In this document: one piece after another, positions 1 to 6,726 of the stretch
Layout: every line of letters begins with the position of its first letter
Position numbering within the stretch: the stretch's first letter is position 1
Assembly: GCA_964421875.1 (NCBI GenBank)
Contig: CAYQZD010000120.1
Coordinates: forward strand, 1-10,837
Reading direction: 5' to 3'
Origin: CAYQZD01 sp964421875
Lineage (GTDB): Bacteria > Electryoneota > Tariuqbacteria > Tariuqbacterales > Tariuqbacteraceae
DNA: 10,837 nucleotides
Made by a program: the position numbers and the translations under genes
The notes under the pieces: model-generated
Seen by the model: the letters and a program-made list of their open reading frames with translations, nothing else
The model's database searches: none
What the model was told of the DNA's origin: nothing

Positions 1-1113
1 CGAATTGAGAATTAAGAATTGAGAATTAAGAATTAAGGGAGCGTCGGTATCGTCGTCCCAGCCGGAGCAAATCCAAGAATTGACGGGATTGCCGCTTAAT
101 GCTTCTCCCGCCAATTTGGAGAATTGGAATTCATCCTCGGCGACGATGGAGTCGGGGTAAACGCCTGCATAACCCTTGTAGGTATAGTTTCCTGCAGGCG
201 CGATCATAGGTACGTTCTGGTTTAGGGTTCTCAGAATGACAGCGCCTGCGGGTATGGTGAGGCGGTCGCGCCTGATAATGGGGCCATAGGCTGCTCCATT
301 GGGAAGGATTACCATAGTCCAGGCGTCGAAAACGATGGCGCTGTCGGAAGTGTTTTGCACTGCGGCGTCAAAGCTGAAGATTCCGCCTCCGGCGGGGATT
401 TGTATCGGCGGATTATGGGGAGTCAATGAGACCGACAGACCTGAAGGGGAGCCGGTGGTGATTATCTGATGATACGCGGGAACCGAGATATAGCTGAGGT
501 TGGCAATGGTTGGAGTCACCGGATAAGTTGTGCCTGAAGTTCCGATGCCACTGTGATGATATCCAAAGGAGCAGTAAACCGGGGGATTGGGTCCTCCGCG
601 TCCGTATCCTGCCGACCCTTGCCAGGCGGGTCCGATGAAGTAGTAATAGCCCTGAACCATTTCATAATTCCGCTCCCCGGAGGCATAGAACTGTTCGCCG
701 GGACCCTGATTGTCTATTGTAACTGAATCCACCAAGGTGAATGCGCCGGGATATGCTGCGCCTTGATAGACGAAGAAGCACAGGGGAGTCGCCGCTCCGG
801 AGATATTGAGGTGGAAACTGTGCTCAAAAAGATTCACAGTGCTATCGACGTAGAATACGTTTCCCCGGCTGGCATTGGTTCGCGGAGACCAGGTTTGAGT
901 ATAAGCTCCGAATTCCTCTATTACGAGTTCATCGGTTCCGTTATGGATACGCGGGGCCGATGTCAAGTCTCGGCAGGGATTACTTTCGATAGAGTAATCA
1001 TCGTTAAGTTCAATAGCGGCGGGCGGGAGCCATGATTTATCGTCATCGGCAGCGGAAAACGACGATATAATCAAGATTAACACCGCTGTGAGAACGATTG
1101 TTTTTTTACACAT
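1..1113 (-). CDS. Secreted protein with unrecognised N-terminal beta-rich domain and shared T9SS-cargo module (3' end outside window)
   Basis: This frame is open from the ATG at 1113 to the left edge, giving 371 codons without a stop, so the C-terminus lies outside the window. A GGAGGAG Shine-Dalgarno sequence five bases upstream (1119-1125) supports the start. The N-terminus (MCKKTIVLTA followed by a hydrophobic run to about residue 21) looks like a signal peptide. Residues 60-210 form a beta-rich region with aromatic and Gly clusters that I do not recognise. Residues 226-337 are the same module found in the four neighbouring genes (LTPHNPPIQIPAGGG, FDAWT, LPNGAAYGP, APAGNYTYKGYAG). The linker GWDDDTDA follows, then a hinge LILNSQFLILNS encoded by GAATTRA heptamers. 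By analogy with the neighbours, a T9SS sorting domain of about 80 residues should follow; this is inferred, not seen. The gene starts 68 bases after the beta-helix gene and may be cotranscribed with it. Confidence 0.88.
   Translation of the reverse strand, partial: MCKKTIVLTAVLILIISSFSAADDDKSWLPPAAIELNDDYSIESNPCRDLTSAPRIHNGTDELVIEEFGAYTQTWSPRTNASRGNVFYVDSTVNLFEHSFHLNISGAATPLCFFVYQGAAYPGAFTLVDSVTIDNQGPGEQFYASGERNYEMVQGYYYFIGPAWQGSAGYGRGGPNPPVYCSFGYHHSGIGTSGTTYPVTPTIANLSYISVPAYHQIITTGSPSGLSVSLTPHNPPIQIPAGGGIFSFDAAVQNTSDSAIVFDAWTMVILPNGAAYGPIIRRDRLTIPAGAVILRTLNQNVPMIAPAGNYTYKGYAGVYPDSIVAEDEFQFSKLAGEALSGNPVNSWICSGWDDDTDAPLILNSQFLILNS
2..36. repeat. Five tandem heptamers GAATTRA inside the coding sequence
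   Basis: The plus strand reads GAATTGA, GAATTAA, GAATTGA, GAATTAA, GAATTAA without interruption, and may continue beyond the left edge. It encodes the hinge LILNSQFLILNS of the partial gene. The minus-strand unit is TTAATTC or TCAATTC. Copy three carries the TCAATTC variant, and in the reading frame used this gives CAA where TTAATTC would give TAA. The tract sits at the same position in the protein as the GAATNNN heptamers of the other genes. Confidence 0.85.
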
Positions 1114-1118
1114 AGTAA

Positions 1119-1125
1119 CTCCTCC
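1119..1125 (-). promoter_or_regulatory. Shine-Dalgarno GGAGGAG for the partial gene at 1-1113
   Basis: The minus strand reads GGAGGAG, then a five-base spacer (TTACT), then ATG. It fixes the start at 1113. Other genes here have comparable purine-rich sites (GGAGGA, AAAGGAGG, AGGAGGAG), so the host uses canonical 16S pairing. Confidence 0.75.
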
Positions 1126-1422
1126 ATTAGAGAATTTAGTTAATATGTTTTAATGGATTATAATAAGTTAGCTTTCAGTGTTCATTTCACCAGCAGCAGT
1201 TTTTGAGTTTGAGTGGAGCCGGGAGCGGTTAGCTTTGCGAAATAGACGCCGCTGGACACGGTTGAGGCGTCCCATACAGTACGATGCGTTCCGGCGTTAT
1301 GGTATCCCTCCACCAATACCGACACTTCACGGCCGGAGACATCATACACCGCCAGTTTTACATTGCTGGCAGCTTGCATTTTGAAGCTGAGAGCAGTGGA
1401 GGCATTGAAGGGATTAGGGTAT

Positions 1423-1457
1423 GAATGCAGAATACCGAATGATGAATGCTGAATGGA
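1423..1457. repeat. Five tandem GAATNNN heptamers in the hinge of the beta-helix gene
   Basis: The plus strand reads GAATGCA, GAATACC, GAATGAT, GAATGCT, GAATGGA. On the coding (minus) strand these give the hinge SIQHSSFGILHS, directly before YPNPFN. The 7-base period is out of step with codons, so each copy is read in a different phase. Confidence 0.8.
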
Positions 1458-2504
1458 AGCAGCATCCGTGTTTTCGTCCCAGCCGAAAACAGTCCAGCCG
1501 TGCGTATTCCATCCTCCCCCCTTCCCTATCGCATCCAATCCCGGCCATTTTAAGAAGCTTAGACTGTCGGCATCCACTGTCGAGTCCGGGTAAATTCCGA
1601 TGTTAACTCTATAACGGTAGTTTCCCCAGGGAGCGCTTCCGGGGACATATTGGGTGACTTCCCTGATGATGGTGGAAGCCGTATTAATGGATAGGTTTCT
1701 GCGTAACAGCACCGGAGAAACCGTGCGCCCATAATTATCTATAACTTCGGACCAGGCATCGAAGAACAAGGTTCGGGCAGTGGTGTTCATAATGTGGGCA
1801 TCGAATACGAAGGAGCCGCCTGTTGAAGGGATTATGATGTTTTGACTATGGGGCGTTATCGAGAGTGTAAACATTCCGGGACCGTAATGATGGTAGTAGG
1901 CTCCGATGTCGGCGATGGTGCCGTCGAGGTTAAGTGGGAACGTGGGATCGCCGGCGTCGATACAGGGTGAATTTGATCTGAGGCGGAACGCAGAATCACC
2001 GATATTAGTTTGGTACCGGGGGTTGCGGAAAATATTGTATAAGTTATCACAGGAGTCGCCGTTGGCGTTGACAGTTACGATTTGACCGAGGTTCGGAGGG
2101 ATACCTTCACCGCTGAAATTCGGGCCTTGGTCGTTAAAAAAGTCGCAGTAAGACGGGGGGACATTAGGGTATGCGCTGAAATGAACACCGCTCCCCAGGA
2201 GGTTACCCTCCACAATGGTGTTCACGATAACCGGCAGGTAATCCTCGCAGTGTATTCCCGCGCCCCAAGATGTAGCTGAATTCCCATTTACGGTGCAGTT
2301 GCTAATGGTTACCTCGCCTGAACATAAAATCCCGCCACCGGTAACGGTGCAGGTGTTTCCGGTGAATACACATTTATCAATGACCGCGCCAAATCCTGCA
2401 CACCAAATCCCTCCTCCATTGCCGGCGACATTGTTCGCAAAGAAAATGCAATCCGAAATTACCGCTCCTGAAGAATTGCAGCCGATCCCGCCGCCTCTAT
2501 TGCC

Positions 2505-2507
2505 TCA
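2505..2507 (-). other. In-frame TGA interrupting the beta-helix protein
   Basis: The codon lies in the loop between two beta-helix rungs (NVAVGG, stop, GNRGGGIGC). It is a single base away from Gly (GGA), Arg (CGA), Trp (TGG) or Cys codons. TGA also serves as the natural stop of this gene and of the peptidase gene at 3183, so the genome as a whole does not appear to have reassigned TGA. Confidence 0.85.
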
Positions 2508-2951
2508 ACCGCCGACTGCGACATTGTCTTTGAGCACACAATCAGTAATTTTAGGACTGGAGCAATTGCAGAAGATACCTCCGCCGGGATAGGTACGACC
2601 GTTTCTGACGGTGAATCCCTTCAATACGGAATTTGTGTCTTCAGACGAATGGAAGTAGAATCCGCGACCGTCGTTTTCACAGTCGATGATGCAGTTTTCA
2701 GCACCGTTATCAGACATCACCACTATGGCTTTACCGCTGAAATCGAGGTTTTTGTTGCCGGAGCCGGCGTACACACCGTCAGCGACCAAAACCGTATCCC
2801 CGTTGACGGAGGCGTTTATTGCGGCCTGGATTCGCCAATATTGGGAAGGGACGCGCAGAGTCGCCGCTTTTGTCGAGGGAATCAGGAGGTATGCGGCGGT
2901 GAGGAGTAAAATGACTCTTTTCATAGAGACCTCTATGATATGATTCCTACA

Positions 2952-2979
2952 AATAAATCAAAATCTTTGATATTGTCAA
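2952..2979 (-). promoter_or_regulatory. Sigma-70-like promoter candidate for the beta-helix gene, with a dyad in the spacer
   Basis: On the minus strand an exact TTGACA (2974-2979) is followed after 16 bases by TTTATT (2952-2957, four of six matches to TATAAT). The start codon lies about 28 bases further on, leaving a short leader. Positions 2957-2971 (ATCAAA, 3 bases, TTTGAT on the plus strand) form a perfect 6-bp dyad spanning the spacer, which could be an operator. The -10 is weak, and an FCB-type housekeeping promoter may not follow this consensus. Confidence 0.4.
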
Positions 2980-3030
2980 GTGTTTGCAGAAAAAAGGAGG
3001 GTAGGGGCAGGATTACAGGAAAGGGTACGA

Positions 3031-3161
3031 AGGATTCCGGCTGCGGCGGAATGACAATTGGTGGGTGGATTTCGGCGGAAATGCAGCAGAGTTCGGGGAC
3101 TCTGCTGCACAGTAGTACATATATGCTGCCGGGTGCAAGGACCCGGCGGCACAATGAAATT
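3031..3161. repeat. Dispersed intergenic repeat, long copy with two internal hairpins
   Basis: Positions 3031-3098 match 6501-6568 at about 60 of 68 bases by eye, and 3141-3161 match 6569-6589. Positions 3099-3140, about 42 bases, are missing from the other copy. The core GGAATGACAATTGG resembles widespread bacterial interspersed sequences of the GTCATTCC type. No coding function is visible. Confidence 0.7.
3082..3109 (-). repeat. Perfect 11-bp inverted repeat with 6-base loop, possible terminator of the peptidase gene
   Basis: TGCAGCAGAGT pairs with ACTCTGCTGCA around a TCGGGG loop. It lies about 75 bases beyond the stop of the peptidase gene in the direction of its transcription. Only three Ts follow on the minus strand, so a role as an intrinsic terminator is doubtful. 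A second stem-loop at 3125-3150 (10 bp, one mismatch or wobble) lies between it and the stop codon. Confidence 0.5.
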
Positions 3162-3182
3162 TTTACATTTAAGACTCGAGAC

Positions 3183-6100
3183 TCACTTAACCAACAGCAG
3201 TTTCCGGGTTTGCACAGTATTGGCGGCGGTTAACTTGGCGAAATAGACGCCGCTGGGTGCGGTTGAGGCGTTCCATACGGCTCGATACGTTCCGGCGTTG
3301 TAGTATCCCTCCGCTAACACCGCCACTTCCCGTCCGGAAACATCATACACCGCCAGCTTTACATTGCTGGCAGCTTGCATCTTGAAGCTGAGAGCGGTGG
3401 AGGCGTTGAAGGGATTAGGATATGAATACTGAATACCGAATGATGAATGCTGAATAGAAGAGGCGTCCGTGTTTTCGTCCCAGCCGTGAACAGTCCAGCC
3501 CTGGTTGTGCGCTGGAGGAGCGTCGCCGGCGAGCTTTACGAAGGGGAATTCGTCCTCAGACCAGACGCTATCGGGGAAGGAGCCCACTCTGCCGATGTAG
3601 GAGTAACTGCCCATCGGAGCCGCAGCGGGGACGGATTGTGTGAGCTGCCTCTGCAAAGTGGCTCCGGCCGGGATGTTGAGTCCGGCGCGCAGTATGATGG
3701 GCCCGTATATATTTCCATTGGGCAGGCGCGCCACTATCCAGCCGTCGAAGGTCTGAAGGGAAGCTCCGTCGTTGCGGATAGAAACGGTGAAATCGAAGGT
3801 TCCGCCGGAGCCGGGGATTTGCACCGGGGGATTAGCCGGCGTAAGGGTAATAACCAGCGGGGAGGCTGAACGCAGGGTGGTGAACAGCACCGCCATACCG
3901 GGGCGGAGCTGAGCCGCAGTGGAATCGTAGTCTCCGTTGTAGAGGTATTCGAGGCCTACGGTCTGGGTGTTATCCTCGATGCCAACGGTGCAGGAACCGG
4001 GATCGGACAAACCAGCGTATTGGAAGAGAATTTCTCCATCTCCGGTAATGGTGGGGCGGTAATTCGGGTCATAGAGGATTGCTTCGAAGGTTTCAACGGC
4101 TGAGGTGGGGCGATATTGGCGCACGCCGTTGAATTCAACGATGAATGAATGGTCAATCTGGTGGTGATAATAGCTGACGCTTCCCAGAAGCTGGGGAGAT
4201 AAATCCTCCCAGAAGGGGGCTATCATCGCCGGAGGTCCGTCCGGGTCGGGAATGTGGGAATTGCTATAGTCGGTGCTGGCGGTAGTCCCCATAGCAATCC
4301 AGCCGTTGGAGCAGACTGAAATATTGTTATAGTCCTGACCGTAATACCTGAAGGCGAAGGGGAGGTTGACCTGTTCAGTTTGGTCGTCTCCGGTGAAGTT
4401 AATCAGGGTACCTGAACCACCGGCGCCGGGGTCAACTTCAATCCAGTCGTATGCGGGGCCTTCCGGGTCGAAACTGTCATAAGCCCGGTAACCGTAGCTG
4501 TCCGGTCCTAAGGGCAGGTTGACGGGGTCGCTGACGGTGAAGTAGAGGGGCGCAACACGCTGGTATCCTCCCCCGGCGGTGATATTGAGGCTTGCGGTCA
4601 CCAGCGCTCCTTGGGGGCAGTTAATGTCGATGGCCACGGAGTAGGGCTGATAGGCTGTGCCGGTCTGCTGGGGAGCAAGATTAGGGAAAGATGCGCTGTT
4701 TTGCAGGACGGTAAGATTGGGATCGGTTGTAGCTATAATTGCGGAAATCCCGGCGGCGGAACTTACGCCCATATTCCGCAGGGTAACCAGAATATTCACG
4801 GTTTCTCCGGGGTCGGGAAGCCCGTTGCCGTTTCCGGCGACCTCGCTGATTTCCCAGTCAGCGATGGAGAGAGCCGGTCCTGAGGCGGTGATGGGTCCGG
4901 CGTATTCTGCCAGTGCGGCGATGGCGGCTCGGGTGCAGTTGACGGCGTAATCCATATCGCAGTTGACCACCAGGTCGTTAACGGAATGATAGTATGGATT
5001 GAAGTCAGGTCCCCATGCTCGCTCTTCGATGCCGCAGATAGCGGGCCATCCCACATCCCAGAAGGGTCCGTGGTCGGAGGAGCCCATTCCGGGTTCATAG
5101 AGAATAACCGGCTCCACCCCGCTGGGGACGAAGGAGTAAACTGCGTCAGCCACTTTGTCCGCCATAGCGATGGATAAGGGATTGAAGTCGGTGTAGATAA
5201 TCAAATCGGGCGGGGGCGGATCGGAGCCGGACCAGGCAATCATATCATAGTTGAAACAGCCCACCAATCTAGCGTTGGCCTGCATCAAATTCGATACATA
5301 GTCTTCACTTCCCACCAGCCCCTGCTCTTCACCGGCGAAGGTTACGAAGCGGATGGTTCTTTCAAACTGATATTGGGACAGAATTCGGGCGCATTCCAGC
5401 ACACAGGCGGTTCCCGATCCATTGTCGTCGGCGCCGGGGGAGACCGGTTCCGGCTCCGAGGGACGGCCGGCGGTTGCGTCATAATGAGCCACAACCAATA
5501 CTAGGGAATCGGGGTGAACTGTCCCTAAAAGTTCAGCCACAACATTGTATTTAGTGTATCCTGAAATCGAGAATGGGTCGAGTTGGGTAGTCAATCCGTA
5601 ACTCTGGAACTGTGCCTGTATCCAATGGGCGGCGCTGTCGCAGTTAGAGGTGTAGGTGTTACGGGTGGTGAAGTTTTCCAAGGTTTGGACAATGTTGACA
5701 TACAAAGTCTGATTGATTTGGTCCACGAAGGTCTGTACAATGGGATGGAAATCATCGCTGGGGGGAATTTCTACACCGGAGTATCCCATCGGTTTCGGCC
5801 TTGTGGAAACTCGAATCCATTGCGCCTTGAGTGCGGGGAGGGCTCGAAGCTGTTCCCTGGCGGCCTGGATGAGAGCCTCGCTTCCTTCACTATAGAGGAT
5901 GTTCACCCTGCCAGACAGTTGATTGGCTTCAGCGGGGGACTCCATTATCAGGCGGTAGATATCGCCCTTTTGAGGGTCATAATCGGTTAAAACTCTTCCG
6001 CCGGGCGGCAGAGGCGCTTCGGCAGGCAGGATTCCGATCCAGTAGTCTCCCGCGCGGTGGAAAAGCAGGAAACCGACTTCAGTCAGGGTTTTGTAATTAT

Positions 6101-6191
6101 CCGGAGCGGGAACTAATACAAGATTCGATTCCGCTGCGAACAGGATACTAATAGGGAAAAGCAGGATAAATATAAACAGCATTCTCCTCAT
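3183..6191 (-). CDS. Secreted M28-family zinc peptidase with T9SS sorting domain
   Basis: This 1002-residue protein has a signal peptide at 1-20 (MRRMLFIFILLFPISILFA). The peptidase domain (about 175-432) has the full M28 set: His236 and Asp238 in AHYDA, Asp256 in GADDNGSG, Glu288 (general base) and Glu289 in AGEEQGLVGS, Asp316 in NYDM and His402 in YYHSVND. It is therefore probably an active two-zinc aminopeptidase or carboxypeptidase; the preference cannot be read from sequence. After it come a CARDB-like beta domain (440-555, LPDPGETVNILVTLRNMG), a beta domain at about 565-772 (SNGWIAMG, APFWEDL, GEILFQY) often found in secreted FCB peptidases, the shared module (779-889), the heptamer hinge (898-923) and the sorting domain (924-1002). 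I chose ATG 6191 over ATG 6320 because GGAGGA and the signal peptide belong to 6191. It likely digests extracellular peptides outside the outer membrane. Confidence 0.95.
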   Translation of the reverse strand: MRRMLFIFILLFPISILFAAESNLVLVPAPDNYKTLTEVGFLLFHRAGDYWIGILPAEAPLPPGGRVLTDYDPQKGDIYRLIMESPAEANQLSGRVNILYSEGSEALIQAAREQLRALPALKAQWIRVSTRPKPMGYSGVEIPPSDDFHPIVQTFVDQINQTLYVNIVQTLENFTTRNTYTSNCDSAAHWIQAQFQSYGLTTQLDPFSISGYTKYNVVAELLGTVHPDSLVLVVAHYDATAGRPSEPEPVSPGADDNGSGTACVLECARILSQYQFERTIRFVTFAGEEQGLVGSEDYVSNLMQANARLVGCFNYDMIAWSGSDPPPPDLIIYTDFNPLSIAMADKVADAVYSFVPSGVEPVILYEPGMGSSDHGPFWDVGWPAICGIEERAWGPDFNPYYHSVNDLVVNCDMDYAVNCTRAAIAALAEYAGPITASGPALSIADWEISEVAGNGNGLPDPGETVNILVTLRNMGVSSAAGISAIIATTDPNLTVLQNSASFPNLAPQQTGTAYQPYSVAIDINCPQGALVTASLNITAGGGYQRVAPLYFTVSDPVNLPLGPDSYGYRAYDSFDPEGPAYDWIEVDPGAGGSGTLINFTGDDQTEQVNLPFAFRYYGQDYNNISVCSNGWIAMGTTASTDYSNSHIPDPDGPPAMIAPFWEDLSPQLLGSVSYYHHQIDHSFIVEFNGVRQYRPTSAVETFEAILYDPNYRPTITGDGEILFQYAGLSDPGSCTVGIEDNTQTVGLEYLYNGDYDSTAAQLRPGMAVLFTTLRSASPLVITLTPANPPVQIPGSGGTFDFTVSIRNDGASLQTFDGWIVARLPNGNIYGPIILRAGLNIPAGATLQRQLTQSVPAAAPMGSYSYIGRVGSFPDSVWSEDEFPFVKLAGDAPPAHNQGWTVHGWDENTDASSIQHSSFGIQYSYPNPFNASTALSFKMQAASNVKLAVYDVSGREVAVLAEGYYNAGTYRAVWNASTAPSGVYFAKLTAANTVQTRKLLLVK
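3424..3458. repeat. Five tandem GAATNNN heptamers in the hinge of the peptidase gene
   Basis: The plus strand reads GAATACT, GAATACC, GAATGAT, GAATGCT, GAATAGA, encoding the hinge SIQHSSFGIQYS directly before YPNPFN. It lies inside the 96-nt tract 3381-3476, which matches 8848-8943 of the distal kelch gene with one difference. Confidence 0.85.
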
Positions 6192-6194
6192 GAT

Positions 6195-6200
6195 TCCTCC
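6195..6200 (-). promoter_or_regulatory. Shine-Dalgarno GGAGGA deciding the peptidase start
   Basis: The minus strand reads GGAGGA, ATC, ATG. This places initiation at 6191 and leaves a proper signal peptide at the N-terminus. Starting at the upstream ATG (6320) would add 43 charged, non-signal residues. Confidence 0.75.
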
Positions 6201-6390
6201 GAATTTTTGTATTCTATCGGTGTGGCGGTCCGACCCATATAAAGGCGTGAAATTAATGGATTCGTGCGGTGAATAAATGCGCAAATTCTGCACTGGAAAA
6301 CGGCGCTCAGCGCAAAGCATATGTATAGCCGTTTATAATTAAACGGGATTTAAAGAGAATTGCAAATTTTGTGACATAGTAGTCTTCGAA

Positions 6391-6427
6391 TCGCAGATCT
6401 GCGCAGATGTTCGCAGATTACCCAGAT
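6391..6427. repeat. GCAGAT-rich interspersed repeat
   Basis: It contains CGCAGATCTGCGCAGATG and then TTCGCAGATTACCCAGAT, with the perfect palindrome GCAGATCTGC at 6393-6402. A related string occurs at 10368-10395. Strings of this type are common between genes of many uncultured bacteria and give rise to spurious ORFs. Confidence 0.55.
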
Positions 6428-6471
6428 AAGATGAAGAGGATAGAGTTTGCGGTATGGGTGTTTTCCGGAGA

Positions 6472-6491
6472 GGGCGGTTCGCGAACCGCCC
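6472..6491. repeat. Perfect 20-bp palindrome
   Basis: GGGCGGTTCG and CGAACCGCCC are exact complements without a spacer, so the RNA would fold with a CGCG loop. No T-run follows on either strand, so it is probably not a terminator. Its GGGCG...CGCCC(C) form resembles the palindrome at 6675-6696, suggesting one family of mobile palindromic sequences. Confidence 0.7.
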
Positions 6492-6500
6492 CTGCGGGGA

Positions 6501-6589
6501 TGGATTGCGGCTGCGCCGGAATGACAATTGGCGGATGGATTTCGGTGGAAATGCATCAGAGTGCGGGGATCCGGCGGGCACATTAAATT
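6501..6589. repeat. Dispersed intergenic repeat, short copy
   Basis: Homologous to 3031-3161 but lacking about 42 internal bases (equivalent to 3099-3140), which include one arm of each of the two stem-loops there. The flanks on both sides of the gap remain aligned. Confidence 0.7.
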
Positions 6590-6603
6590 GGTGAATATCA
6601 CGC

Positions 6604-6629
6604 GATTGCTTCGCTTCGCTCGCAATGAC
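6604..6629 (-). repeat. GTCATTGCGAGCGAAGCGAAGC-type interspersed sequence
   Basis: Read on the minus strand it is GTCATTGCGAGC followed by GAAGCGAAGCAATC. This string is familiar from intergenic regions of many bacterial genomes, where it produces false short ORFs. It shares the GAGCGAAG core with the element at 10441-10521. Confidence 0.6.
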
Positions 6630-6674
6630 AAATCTGGTCAGGGTGCAGGAATTAGGCGGCGTTAAGAAATAAAA

Positions 6675-6696
6675 GGGGCGTTCAATTGAACGCCCC
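6675..6696 (-). terminator. Palindromic hairpin with T-run after the proximal kelch gene
   Basis: The 22-bp sequence is a perfect palindrome (arm GGGGCGTTCAA). In the direction of transcription it forms a 9-bp GC-rich stem with an AAUU loop, followed at once by TTTTATTTCTT. It starts 31 bases beyond the TAG at 6727-6729. This fits an intrinsic terminator, although GGGGCG...CGCCCC palindromes are also known as dispersed repeats and both may be true. Confidence 0.6.
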
Positions 6697-6726
6697 TACA
6701 GGCAAACTTACAACCGGCAACCGGAC

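Larger units (their letters stand above)
1182..2924 (-). pseudogene. Secreted parallel beta-helix (choice-of-anchor Q type) protein with T9SS sorting domain, interrupted by one in-frame TGA
   Basis: One frame runs through 581 codons from the ATG at 2924 to the TGA at 1182-1184, broken only by a TGA at codon 140 (2505-2507). The N-terminus MKRVILLLTAAYLLIPSTKA is a signal peptide. Residues 22-110 match the usual entry to a right-handed beta-helix (IQAAINASVNGDTVLVADGVY). About five rungs follow with consensus GGGIxC...IxxC...NxA, ending in SPCIDAGDPTFPLN, typical of choice-of-anchor Q proteins. Residues 352-463 are the shared module, the hinge is at about 480-501, and 502-580 is the T9SS-type tail (YPNPFN, VYDVSGRE, KLLLVK). 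Homology continues seamlessly on both sides of the TGA, so the two pieces were one gene. Without readthrough only 139 residues would be made, lacking the export tag. A separate downstream product could start at GTG 2225 but would have no signal peptide. An AGAGGT Shine-Dalgarno precedes the start. A single-base sequencing error remains possible. Confidence 0.85.
6192..6726. other. Gene-free spacer carrying several dispersed repeats
   Basis: These 535 bases separate the proximal kelch gene from the peptidase gene. Positions 6192-6350 are the leader of the peptidase gene, with no convincing promoter match. Positions 6391-6427 hold a GCAGAT-rich interspersed sequence, 6472-6491 a perfect palindrome, 6501-6589 the short copy of the repeat also seen at 3031, 6604-6629 a GTCATTGCGAGCGAAGC-type interspersed repeat, and 6675-6696 a terminator-like palindrome. 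The open frames here (for example 6339-6631, minus) lie inside these repeats and have no initiation signal, so I do not call genes. Confidence 0.75.

Noticed and set aside
1157..1185. TATAAT on the minus strand upstream of the partial gene
   Set aside because: The region is AT-rich and the best -35 partner (TGAACA at 1179-1184) is weak and overlaps the preceding stop codon; chance is likely.
1423..1457. Heptamer arrays as CRISPR or transcription factor arrays
   Set aside because: Units are 7 bases with no spacers and are translated as part of the protein, so a CRISPR or promoter array is not supported.
2505..2507. TGA read as glycine or tryptophan (alternative code), or as selenocysteine
   Set aside because: TGA ends the beta-helix and peptidase genes directly after the conserved KLLLVK, and no other long gene here contains an internal TGA. 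I see no SECIS-like hairpin close behind it, and a beta-helix loop is not a known selenoprotein site.
6192..6320. N-terminal extension of the peptidase gene to the ATG at 6320
   Set aside because: The extra 43 residues are charged and would bury the signal peptide; the GGAGGA site belongs to ATG 6191.
6339..6631. Two overlapping minus-strand ORFs of 80 and 93 codons
   Set aside because: Both are made of interspersed repeats (products with SLRAKRSN or RRSRNPSP-type strings, familiar as spurious translations) and have no Shine-Dalgarno sequence.
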